A stretch of 64,000 nt of DNA from Geodermatophilus amargosae (lineage in GTDB: Bacteria; Actinomycetota; Actinomycetes; Mycobacteriales; Geodermatophilaceae): assembly GCF_900116515.1 (NCBI RefSeq), contig NZ_FPBA01000028.1:1-64000 (forward strand), read 5' to 3'. Below are positions 41,801 through 49,187 of this stretch, piece after piece. The position numbers were made by a program, and so were the translations under genes. A model generated the notes under the pieces. That model worked only from the letters and a program-made list of their open reading frames with translations, ran no database searches and had not been told where the DNA came from. Each line of letters starts with the position of its first letter. The first letter of the stretch is position 1.

Positions 41801-42499
41801 GTAGGCGGCCAGCTCCGGTACGTCTCCGGTTACATCCATCGTGTAGCCGTGCGCGGCCAGCGCGGCCCGGAACTGCGGGTCGCACGCCACCGCGGCGTGC
41901 CCAATCCCGTTGACCGCTGAGAGGAAGTCACGCACCCCGACGGTGTGCAGCCCCCGCCACCGCCCGGCGGCGAACACCCGGGCGTTGATCTGCAGGTGCA
42001 GGTGCCGGTGCGGATCCCCCGCCCGGGAGGTGTGGTGCCGCACCGTCACCGCCTCCAGGCGCTCGACCGGCACCTGCACCTGCCCGCCGCGCGGGCCGAC
42101 CCGGGTGGTGGCGTGCTGCGCGAGCCAGCCGATGATCTGGACCGCGGCGCGGTCCTGGGCGGCGTCGTAGGCGGCGGCGGTGTCGGGGTGCAAGGCGGCG
42201 GCCAGCGACCAGGACTTCGGCCCGTTGACGATCACCTCGACGAACCGCACCGCCCGGTCGTCGGTGCGGAGCCGACCGCGTAGCTCACCGGTATCGGGGT
42301 CGGTGCCGGCGACCCACGCCTGGTAGCCGTCCCCGGCGAGCGGCGCGAGCTCAGCCACCCTGCCGTCTGTGGCGGTGTAGCGGCGGGCGAGCCCGGTGCC
42401 CTCGGTCAGGTAGTAGTCATCGGCCCGGCCCCGGTCGGCCTCTACGTAGTGGCGGGCCGCGGCAGGGGCGCCAGCGTAGATCTTCATTCCGCCGTGCAT
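38861..42499 (-). CDS. MobF-family relaxase-helicase (TraA/TrwC type)
   Basis: Nicks DNA at oriT and unwinds it for transfer. 1212 residues. N-terminal TrwC relaxase domain: an early tyrosine-rich stretch (DDYYLTEGTGLARRY) for cleavage and the three-histidine metal motif in PHRHLHLQINARVFA. From about residue 460 a RecD-like helicase with VVEGAAGAGKTTALAA, DLLVVDEAGMLDQD, ALLGDRHQLAAVGRGG and ASTAHGAQGDTV. The C-terminal 350 residues are Ala/Arg-rich helices. The frame is open to a TTG at 42505; I prefer the ATG at 42499 with AGG 8 bases upstream, and the ATG at 42487 is also possible. Confidence 0.92.
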   Translation of the reverse strand: MHGGMKIYAGAPAAARHYVEADRGRADDYYLTEGTGLARRYTATDGRVAELAPLAGDGYQAWVAGTDPDTGELRGRLRTDDRAVRFVEVIVNGPKSWSLAAALHPDTAAAYDAAQDRAAVQIIGWLAQHATTRVGPRGGQVQVPVERLEAVTVRHHTSRAGDPHRHLHLQINARVFAAGRWRGLHTVGVRDFLSAVNGIGHAAVACDPQFRAALAAHGYTMDVTGDVPELAAYAAAFSARAAQIGRNIDCYEREWMAAHPGEVPGPGLRRTWDARAWAEGRPDKVTPRPGTDLTAQWIGELATLGYRDPERPVAMAPTPIGGMDRDGAVERVLTRLAAARSAWNPADIRGEVEQLLAAAGVVVDAGVRIELAEDLSARAMGRCVPLLDRDRAGVPEHIRAWTSQPVLDVEADLSDRLAARSSTSTGAGVDGPALPDAVRGRLDAGQAAAVTALAGNRLLMVVEGAAGAGKTTALAATRQLLEARGRRLVVVTPTLKAAKVAAAEVGAHTGSAAGLAYQHGWRWTDDSAWTRLTPGQADPVTGAPHVGPRGTARLAAGDLLVVDEAGMLDQDTARALLTVADEAGARLALLGDRHQLAAVGRGGVLDLAASQVDPEAHLTLDAVHRFIRTDDAGQTNSDAEYAELTLTMRTGDDPGNVFDALAARGRIRLHPDPAALQEALAMLVIAHHCDGEPVAVVVDTREQAAELGTAIRERLVADGRVDDRAVTTTRTGQRIGVGDRIATRRNDRDLGVANRDTWTVVAVGHDGGLAVVPAEVTPTDAVPSGVTPAGVAERVLPPGYVTSHVEWAYASTAHGAQGDTVTAAHLVVGEHTGAASAYVGMTRGRTANTAHLIATDLAAAREQWIAVFARDRADLGPGHAAAQAAAEAASYATPRPLGQVLAELQLAWTVEQRCLEQLAVLEPWCDVLRQAVALESLYAGELARLEDRSQHAAHAAQRATQRVQAADAALAEDADRIREGLLTDWDAERDAARAAARVVLDGPGWWGLKRAPVIRAGEQLAGWADRWRPHLPGLPTDAEQLARVADRSDDRPALWRAFDAIARRAAAQQHPERAGLHAATEAARRAGEQAQAALAEAQRRRAERLDPLGPIAWAPDPAARLTALERSVATTRHELAAARARIADLQADPALLGQPPDRLTAARDAWRAHYDADRQQRRAIAPEPAAPAGVPRPESERHGPRATRGVTPSLGW

Positions 42500-42549
42500 T
42501 TTCAATACCTGCCAACAACGACCAACACGTCACCCCCAGAAACGGCAGT

Positions 42550-42618
42550 GGCCCCGCGAAGCGGGGCCCGGACTACCACTATTGGTAGCATGCGTGCCGT
42601 TCTTGAGTAAAGACTCAA
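42550..42618. promoter_or_regulatory. Cluster of three inverted repeats upstream of the relaxase, candidate oriT
   Basis: GGCCCCGC-GAA-GCGGGGCC (42550-42568), CTACCA-CTAT-TGGTAG (42573-42588) and TTGAGT-AAAG-ACTCAA (42603-42618) lie in 69 bp, 51 bp upstream of the relaxase start. Origins of transfer often carry inverted repeats beside the relaxase gene. A role as operator or promoter region is equally possible. Confidence 0.4.
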
Positions 42619-43097
42619 ATGTGAGCGGTGAGAGTTGGATGTTATGGGCATTAAGTCGTCGCGTGTGTCAGCTCGTTGGCCGCGTATGGCGATTGTTGGG
42701 CGCATACAGGATGACTGCTTAGCTTCTCATGGTGGTGGCGGCGGGCTGCGCGGTGGCAGTAGGTTCGCGGTCACGCAGCGGCCTTCTATGAGACGGTGGC
42801 TTGGGTGTAGGGCGGCCGGTCGATGACACAGCTCTGCCGCCCATGAGGGGGTCCCGGTTGCCCCCCGGCGTACGGGACGGGTCACCGGGCGGGTCTTACG
42901 GGACGGCGGTCGAGGGGCACGTGCTCTGTCCGGCGATGTTCCCGGTTGAGGTTGCTCAACTTCCTGTGCGCGGCGATCCCGGCGAGGGGAGCGGGTGATC
43001 ACTTGCGAGGAGGTCTTCGAGCTGCCGAAGGCAAGTCGGATGCACATGTGTCAGGGGCTACCCGCCGGGCTGTGACATGGCGTGATGAGCTACAGCT
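42619..43097. other. Gene-free gap between relaxase and HEPN gene
   Basis: About 480 bp, less GC-rich near 42600-42720, with no credible coding frame. Probably holds the divergent promoters of the relaxase and HEPN genes. Confidence 0.5.
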
Positions 43098-43715
43098 ATG
43101 TCAGTGACCCACTCGTTGACGATCTTCACGAAGACCGTCAACCGCTCCCGTGCTTTCCTGCGCATCTTCGACAGTCACCGGGGTGGTCCTGGCAGACCGT
43201 CCGCCGACGAGAAGGAGCTGCTGCGCGGCGCTCTTGTGTTCGCGGTTGGCGCTCTCGACGCCTACCTGAGTGACCTGATCATCGAGGTTGTGCCTGGACG
43301 TTCGCTCGCCTCGCAGCCGTTTCGTGAGGCGCTGAAGGCCATCGCGAAGTCAGACCCCGGACTCGCACTGCGTGTGTCGCTCGCGGGGAGTCCGGAGGCC
43401 AGTCAGGACGAATTCCGGGTGGCGTTGACTGAGTGGCTGGATACGAAGTCGTGGCACGGGCCGACTGGCGTCGCCAGCGCCCTCGGGTTTCTCGCCTGTC
43501 CGGTCCCCTGGCGAGACTTCGACACGGTGACCGGACTCGACACGGCAAAGGAGCTGGACCGAATCACGACCGACCGGCATGACATCGTCCACCGTGGTGG
43601 TACTCCGTACATCAAGCGGGCGTTGGCGGAGGAGTCCGTCACGCTGGTCGAGGGCATCGCACGCCATGTCGACAAGGAGGTGGTGGCGCAGTTCAGCCTC
43701 GCGAAGGCGAGCTGA
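43098..43715 (+). CDS. HEPN-domain protein, possible RNase
   Basis: 205 residues, mostly helical. The C-terminal stretch ELDRITTDRHDIVHRGGTPY contains R160-x4-H165, the RxxxxH signature of HEPN domains, which in many toxins and defence proteins forms an RNase site in a dimer. The N-terminal region (ELLRGALVFAVGALDAYLSDL) resembles the first HEPN helices of RiboL-PSP-HEPN-type proteins. No nucleotidyltransferase partner (MNT) is adjacent. No Shine-Dalgarno sequence is evident. It is carried by the mobile element, which suggests an anti-phage or addiction role; this is inference. Confidence 0.68.
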   Translation: MSVTHSLTIFTKTVNRSRAFLRIFDSHRGGPGRPSADEKELLRGALVFAVGALDAYLSDLIIEVVPGRSLASQPFREALKAIAKSDPGLALRVSLAGSPEASQDEFRVALTEWLDTKSWHGPTGVASALGFLACPVPWRDFDTVTGLDTAKELDRITTDRHDIVHRGGTPYIKRALAEESVTLVEGIARHVDKEVVAQFSLAKAS

Positions 43716-43772
43716 GTGCCACACCTACGTCGCCGGTACCGCGCCCACTGAGGTAGACGCCCACGGGGGTAG

Positions 43773-43819
43773 ATGACGGAGCCCGGCGGAGGCGACGATT
43801 CTCCGGCGGGCTCCATCAT
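43773..43819. terminator. Long hairpin after the HEPN gene
   Basis: 17-base arms (43773-43789 and 43803-43819) with two mismatches and a 13-base loop. Could terminate the HEPN transcript and transcripts from the opposite side. Confidence 0.5.
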
Positions 43820-43945
43820 GTGCTGACGTCCGGCGCTGGCGAGCCGCCCCAGGGACTGGGGCGCATGGGCTCCCATCGCTCCGGCGTGCGGCCTGCCGTC
43901 GTGTCGACAGGTCCCGGTGGCGTTGACGCCGGGCCAGGTGGTCGG

Positions 43946-44212
43946 TCAGCTCGCGGTGAGCCGGATCCGGACCAACGCGGCGGCGTGCGGGAATCCGAAG
44001 CCCACGCGACATGTGGCCCGCACGGCGACCCGGTCGCTGGTGAAGAACACCGACCGGTCGGCCTTGACCTCGGCGTCGCGCCGGACGGCGGTGACCACCC
44101 GCTCGGCAGGCAGCCCCCAGATAGTGCCGACCGGGGCCTCCGGGGAGGTCAACAGCGGCACACCGAAGATCATCCGCCGGGTCGGCAGGGTCGGGTCTGG
44201 CTGAAGCAGCGG
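43946..44212 (-). pseudogene. C-terminal remnant of an HK97-type phage major capsid protein
   Basis: The frame reads IFGVPLLTSPEAPVGTIWG, then RVVTAVRRDAEVKADRSVFF and TSDRVAVRATCRVGFGFPHA, ending RIRLTAS. This is the typical last third of actinophage capsid proteins (family knowledge). A stop at 44213-44215 cuts the frame upstream, and nothing that resembles the rest of the capsid, protease or portal genes follows. It is a decayed prophage fragment. Confidence 0.7.
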
Positions 44213-44276
44213 TCACCGTCGGCGCGTTCGCCGTCGCCTTCGGCGCGGGGATGCATGGACCGTCGGCGCCGAGCAG

Positions 44277-44486
44277 ATGGCCCCGCGGCGCTGGTCCGGT
44301 GAGGTCGTGGAGATGCCAGCCGGTCGGCTGCACGCGGTCAACGGCGCCGGCTTGATCCTCGGCCGGGCGCTGTGCCTGGCCCCGGTGACCCTGCTGGACC
44401 CGCGCGACTGGCGCTGGCCCAATGACGGCGATGAGGACTGGCCGCTGTGCTGGATCTGCCTCACGCTGACCCATTCGCCGTCCTGA
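44277..44486 (+). CDS. Small hypothetical protein
   Basis: 69 residues from ATG 44277, ending WPLCWICLTLTHSPS. It has a tryptophan-rich acidic stretch (WRWPNDGDEDW) and one CxxC-like pair. No family recognised. It sits in decayed phage sequence and may not be expressed. Confidence 0.3.
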   Translation: MAPRRWSGEVVEMPAGRLHAVNGAGLILGRALCLAPVTLLDPRDWRWPNDGDEDWPLCWICLTLTHSPS

Positions 44487-44584
44487 CCCGGAGACCGGCC
44501 GCCCGAGGGACACTGACGTTGCGCAGCGCCCGGGGACGGCGACGCCTGCCAGGTACCGACCCACCTCATCGCGCAGAAGAGCGG

Positions 44585-44770
44585 ATGCTGGTGGCGGTGG
44601 ACCGGCACGACGCCCGGGACCCCTCCCGCCAATCGGCCGGCGGCGAGCTGATCGGCTTCTACTGTCCCGTGTGCGGCTACCTCACCGCCCAGGACCGCCA
44701 GCCGACGTCCGCGCCGACGTGTGCCGGCTCCAAGGCCAGGACCGGCAAGCAGCATGAGCGACCCAGATGA
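44585..44770 (+). CDS. Small zinc-ribbon-like hypothetical protein
   Basis: 61 residues from ATG 44585. The middle reads FYCPVCGYLTAQ and a third cysteine follows in PTCAGSKA, which could form a half zinc ribbon. AGAAGAG lies upstream. No known family; may be part of the old prophage. Confidence 0.35.
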   Translation: MLVAVDRHDARDPSRQSAGGELIGFYCPVCGYLTAQDRQPTSAPTCAGSKARTGKQHERPR

Positions 44771-45340
44771 GGACCCTTCCTTTCGACTGAACGCTTTGCT
44801 CGTCTTGTAGCGCTCAGGCAGCTTGGACGATCACGTGCGCCGGCGACGCACGAAGGGGAAAATTGGAGCGGTGCGGTCCGGGTGCATGCTATCCGTGATG
44901 TATGGGGCAGCCCGACTTCTATCAGGTTAAGCGGGGCTGACGCTCAGTGGACAACTGCAGGTCTGCAGCTGGTCAGTCGCTTAATCGTAGTTGCGCATCA
45001 AGATCAAGCCCCACGCGCACGAGACCCCAGAATCGCGCTTATCTTGCGCGAGCCCAGTAGGGATACTTCGGAGATACCCCCAGTGGACGCTCGTCGCTTC
45101 GGTTATGCAGAGCGTGACCAGTGGCTACGAAAGTAATCAGGGTTCTCACAATCCACGAGCGCTGGAGAGTCGATTTGGTATCGTCGTTGCCAGATTATCC
45201 TCTCGAGGGAACCCCTCATCTGTCGCACGCGGCTTTGAAGTGACCCGTCGGCTAAACACCGCCTTGCAGGAGTCAAGCAGGGAGGGCCCGGAAGGGCCGA
45301 CGGAGCAAGCATCCCGAAAGGTTCCGGCAGCGTGGCCAGC
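44771..45340. other. 570 bp without a recognisable gene
   Basis: Base composition is less GC-rich than in neighbours. Short open frames exist but none shows family motifs or a ribosome site. Probably decayed mobile DNA. Confidence 0.5.
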
Positions 45341-45596
45341 AACCGGTCGATGAACACCAGCCGATGCTGGGCACCGGCCCCGATCGCTCGTTGACGCGGC
45401 CGATCGGCCAACCGTGCGTCCTGGCGCGCCTGCCAGCGCGACCCCAGCTCGGCGACCAGCTCCGCCAGCACTTCTCGGGACAGCCCCGTCACATGGCGAT
45501 CGGCGACAGCGGCGGCTCGGGCCAGCGGCCTGAACACATTATGACCCTGCACCGTCGGTCACGAGCAAGCCGTCCCGCTTACCGTGCACGAGGTCG
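45341..45596 (-). pseudogene. 5' fragment of an IS5-family element
   Basis: The protein frame has GLSREVLAELVAELGSRWQARQ (read in part) and DRPRQRAIGAGAQHRLVFID, matching the N-terminus of the transposase in the complete element at 58244-59331. The right inverted repeat is kept at 45577-45596 with two changes. Homology ends abruptly near 45341, so the rest of the element is gone. Unlike the complete copy, this one lacks the 2-bp deletion after RWQA. Confidence 0.72.
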
Positions 45597-45599
45597 TAA

Positions 45600-45960
45600 G
45601 CGCTGACCGGTAATCCGTTCGGCCGATCAGCGCGCGGACCCCGCGCTGGCTCCAATCCGCGGTGGCCACGGTGTCGTTGGAGCGGGGCGGCCAGCACGTA
45701 GGCAGGCCGTGCTGCGCACACCACACCCGCAGCCGCTTATCCTGCCCATGGACTTCATCGGCGGTCAGCCCGCCCGCCGGTAGACCGGCGTCGATCACCT
45801 GTTGCACTATCCGGCGGGCCGCTCCGGCTTGGTGACGATCGGCACGGCATCGTCGATGTCGGCGGCCAGCGCCCGGTCGCGGTCGTCGGTCGAGGCCCGA
45901 GGCGACTCCTGGTGGATGACTTGTGCTCGGCTGGGGCGGCGTCAGCCAGCGACACTCCGA
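45600..45960 (-). pseudogene. IS701-like transposase remnant
   Basis: One frame reads IVQQVIDAGLPAGGLTADEV and HGQDKRLRVWCAQHGLP, the DDE region of IS701-type transposases. The preceding part DRALAADIDDAVPIVTKPE is in another frame, so a frameshift lies near 45820. No ends are visible. Confidence 0.6.
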
Positions 45961-46070
45961 CCTGGGGTCGGAGGCGAGCCCCGCGCGGTGTGTCAGGTGC
46001 CCTACCTCGGGGCACATCAGCTTCCTGTCTGCTCTGCGGCGGAACCCGCGTTCGAGCACAGGAGGAATGC

Positions 46071-47042
46071 GTGCCTTTCCTCGATGACCGTGCGGGTAGC
46101 CCTGGCCGGCCCGCGGGTGGACACGCCCACCGGCGACCCGTTCCGGTCGCTCGACGCCGCAAGAGGCGACTGGTGTGGGCTGGCGTGCTGGCCGCCGCGG
46201 CCCTCGGCCTGGCGCTGTGGCTGGTCCCCACTGTCGTCGGGGAATCGTCTAGGAGCAGCCCATCGGCCCGCTCAGCGCAGTCGACGGAGGCGGCCAGCCT
46301 GCCCTCACTGCCCGCCACCGCTCGGATGCCGGACGAGCAACTCCGCGCAACGATTGTCGACCTCGGGGACCTGGTGCAGGGCGACCCCGACGCCGCGGGA
46401 CCTGAGACGGACGAGGTGCTCGACAACCTCCGGCAGGTCGAGGTGCTCGGCGGGGGAGAACAGCGCTCGGCCGCGGTCGTGGCGCACGACGCCGTCGGCG
46501 CGGCGGTCGCTGATGGAGGGCTCGCCGCCGCCGTCGGGCAGCAGGTGCAGGAGGTGCTGGCCGGTGTGGCCCGGCCCGAGCGGCTGATCGACCTTGTACA
46601 GACGGTCGGTGCGGACCCGCCCGCTATCGGCCCGGCCGGCCCGGGCCTGCATGACCCCCTCATCGCCCTCGACCATCAGGTCCCCGCCGACCAGACCGCC
46701 GACCGTGCCGCCGCACTGCTGGAGGACGTGCGGAACGCTGCGGAGCAAGGCGAGTTGAGCAAGGCCTTTGCTGACGCTGCCCTCCCCACGTTGCAGGAGC
46801 TGGCCGACCCGGGGCCTCACCGCGCCCTGCAGGACCTCCTCGCCGACGCCGAGCAAGACCCGGGCGCCATCGGCCCGGCCTCCGAGGAGGTGCTGACGTC
46901 CCTGCGCGCTATCGCGGAGCTGCCGGTGTGGCCGCAGGGCAATGAGGTCGCCGCACTGTTGGACCTCGTCCGCCAGGACGGTCAGGTGACGCCAACCTTC
47001 CGGGAGGCCGTCATCCCGGTCCTGGTGCCGTTGGCGCGCTGA
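46071..47042 (+). CDS. Membrane-anchored protein with three helical repeats, unknown function
   Basis: 323 residues. A short arginine-rich start precedes one transmembrane helix (LVWAGVLAAAALGLALWLV, about residues 39-57), so the bulk faces outside. The outer part contains a motif three times: GDPDAAGPETDEVLDNLRQV, ADPPAIGPAGPGLHDPLIAL and QDPGAIGPASEEVLTSLRAI. Each is followed by a predicted helical segment ending in a leucine-rich phrase (VQEVLAGVA, LQELADPG, LVPLAR). No family recognised. GTG at 46071 has AGGAGG at good spacing; the frame is open back to 45912 across transposase debris. No partner gene is adjacent. Confidence 0.65.
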   Translation: MPFLDDRAGSPGRPAGGHAHRRPVPVARRRKRRLVWAGVLAAAALGLALWLVPTVVGESSRSSPSARSAQSTEAASLPSLPATARMPDEQLRATIVDLGDLVQGDPDAAGPETDEVLDNLRQVEVLGGGEQRSAAVVAHDAVGAAVADGGLAAAVGQQVQEVLAGVARPERLIDLVQTVGADPPAIGPAGPGLHDPLIALDHQVPADQTADRAAALLEDVRNAAEQGELSKAFADAALPTLQELADPGPHRALQDLLADAEQDPGAIGPASEEVLTSLRAIAELPVWPQGNEVAALLDLVRQDGQVTPTFREAVIPVLVPLAR

Positions 47043-47429
47043 TCGGCGCCAGGCCCGGGACGAGTGGTGTTCGCCTGAGCGTGTCACTCCAGAGATCTGC
47101 TTTGTTAGGTCTTGTGTCCGCTGATCCTCGGCCTTGAGATGAAGGGATGAGTCGGAGAAGCTGGCGGCGGCGAGCTACATCATCAGGCGGTGACCTCGGC
47201 GGTGCTTGAGTGGAGGTGTTGCCGGCCAGTGGGCGTGACGTCGCTGGCTCCATGTGGAAGCGGCTGGAGTTAGACGGCGCCGATCCGGGTGTCTTCGCGA
47301 GCTGGGAGTGGACACGGACCTAGCTGGAGCACTGGAGAACGACCGTCCCTCACTGCTTCGCCGCGGTGGGTACCGAGGAGGAGCCGGTGGGAGCCGCGCT
47401 CCTGACCCTCGATCGCTGGCACCGTGGCC

Positions 47430-47710
47430 CGTTCGTGTTCCGGCGGGTGCACATCGGGACGGCGGCGGGTGGCGGGTGCACGGCCGGGCGGCTACTGCCG
47501 ACCACCGGCACAAGCCGGTGCCTCTCGGCTTCGACTGCGTGCACGTCACCGTCGATGACCACACCCGGCTGGCCTACGTCGAGGTCCTTCCCGACGAGCG
47601 GGTGGCCGCCTGCGCCGGCTCCCTGCGACGCGCGGCAGCCTGGTTCGCCGACCACGGCATCACCGCCCGCCGGAGGCTGACCGACAACGCGCGTAGTGAG
47701 TCGTGGGAGC
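47430..47710 (+). pseudogene. IS481-family transposase remnant
   Basis: The frame reads GFDCVHVTVDDHTRLAYVEV, LPDERVAACAGSLRRAAAWF and HGITARRRLTDNA, the rve catalytic core of IS481 transposases with its first two aspartates. The sequence diverges right after LTDNA and the upstream part is scrambled by frameshifts, so it is inactive. Confidence 0.65.
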
Positions 47711-47855
47711 TGACGCACTACGACTCGATACATACCGGCCGTGCACTCTTTCCGAGCATGCGACGAGGGGCCAAGGAGTCAGGCGAACCCTGGCGGTCCC
47801 TCACGGCTCAGGTGGACCGGCAGTTTGTGGTGACAGGTAGCCTGACGAGGGCTTC

Positions 47856-48734
47856 TTAGTCGCCGCTGGGCCGGTTGCCGCTGTGGTGGTTACCGGGGCT
47901 CTGGCCCCCGTCCTGGTCATCGCCCCTGTCCTGGTCATCGCCCCCGTCTTGGTCGGTGTCTCCACCGCGGTTGTGGGCGGTCGGCTCAGGGATCTCAGCC
48001 GGCTCGGTGACCGGGAGCGTGCTGGTCGGCTCCGGTCTCGGGTCGGGCATCGCGGGATGGTCGCCTTCGGCGGTTGGGTAGTCGGCGCCAGCCTGATCGG
48101 ACGGCTCCAGTTCGGCTGCCGTCGCCGACGGAGCCGGGTTCGGCGCAGGCTGCTCCGGGTCGGGCGCCGGCACGGTTGTTGGCACCGGGCTCGATGTTGG
48201 AGTGGCGAGTGCAGGACCTTGCACGCTGGCGGGGGATGACTCGGACACCGGCGCACCGGCCGATGAGCTACCGGCCGGCAGTGGGTCCGCCGAGGACGCC
48301 GCGGGTGGCTGCACTGCCGTGGGCGACCCGGAGTCGGTGGCCACCATCGCCTGCTCGGCACCCGTAGGCTCAACGGTGCCCATCGGCACGGTCGCCGGCT
48401 TCGGCGCTTCCTCCGCGGCCGTGGTGCTCACGCTCCCTCGGCTGGTGCTCGCCTGCGTGGCGGGCGACGGGTCGCCCGGCGGGGACTCGGCCTCGTTCAG
48501 GGGTTGCGTCGCTGAGGCGCCGTCCACGCCACCGCGGGTCGCGACCAGCGCCGTCGCGGCGCCCAGCCCCACCAACATGACGACCACGACAACCGCGCGG
48601 AGCACCCGGTCCTGACGCGTTCCGACCACCGGCGGGTGAAACGTCCGGCACGGGCAACGCCCACAGCGGTCAGTGTCGCGCCGGTGCTCATGGGCCCTCG
48701 ATGAGTGACCGCACCGGCACGGCCGCGGGGTCAC
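47856..48734 (-). CDS. Membrane protein with a Cys/His N-terminal motif and a long disordered outside tail
   Basis: 292 residues. Residues 6-32 read CRCGHSSRAHEHRR...CGRCPCRTF, a compact Cys/His cluster likely to bind zinc on the inner side. A transmembrane helix follows (VLRAVVVVVMLVGLGAATAL). The remaining 220 residues are Pro/Ser/Thr/Ala-rich and end in acidic repeats of the form DQDGGDDQDRGDDQDGG, which could bind calcium. Similar CxCGH...CxxCxC modules occur in other actinobacterial proteins of unknown role. GTG at 48734. No partner is obvious; the penicillin-binding protein gene is the next intact neighbour. Confidence 0.62.
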   Translation of the reverse strand: MTPRPCRCGHSSRAHEHRRDTDRCGRCPCRTFHPPVVGTRQDRVLRAVVVVVMLVGLGAATALVATRGGVDGASATQPLNEAESPPGDPSPATQASTSRGSVSTTAAEEAPKPATVPMGTVEPTGAEQAMVATDSGSPTAVQPPAASSADPLPAGSSSAGAPVSESSPASVQGPALATPTSSPVPTTVPAPDPEQPAPNPAPSATAAELEPSDQAGADYPTAEGDHPAMPDPRPEPTSTLPVTEPAEIPEPTAHNRGGDTDQDGGDDQDRGDDQDGGQSPGNHHSGNRPSGD

Positions 48735-49013
48735 TTCGCCGCCCTGGCCTGCTCGTGCAGCTCCGGCTCGCGCTCGGCCAGCTCAAGCCCGGAGCAGGTC
48801 GCCGGCACCGTCGCGCCACGGTCCCCGTGGTGGTTCGTCGTCATGCGGCTGGTCCTCTCCGGGCTCCTGTCGCGCAGGCTGGCCGTGGACGGGGAAGGCG
48901 GTGCGCCGGGACCTCGCTTCCCAGTGAAGCAAGTCCAAGCGTCATCCGCTCCTTGGTCTTGCGCCCAGCCACGGTGGTCCACGGCCGCTGCGTGCCTGGG
49001 CGGTCGAGCCGTG

Positions 49014-49167
49014 CACGGTCTCGGCCTGGGCCAGCAGTGCTGGGTCGTCGAGCGGCGTTTTGCGTGGCGGCACGCGTTCAAGCGGCTGCGTACCCGCTAT
49101 GAGCACCGCGCCGACCTCTACCTCGGTCGGCTCCAGTTGGCCTGTGCTGGTCTGGTGCCGCCGCCTG
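49014..49167 (+). pseudogene. C-terminal remnant of an IS5-type transposase
   Basis: The frame reads CWVVERRFAWRHAFKRLRTR and then YEHRADLYLGRLQLACAGL, the usual last segment of IS5-type DDE transposases with the catalytic glutamate of VER. Nothing of the upstream part remains. Confidence 0.62.
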
Positions 49168-49187
49168 CGCTCGTCTCAGACGACTGC

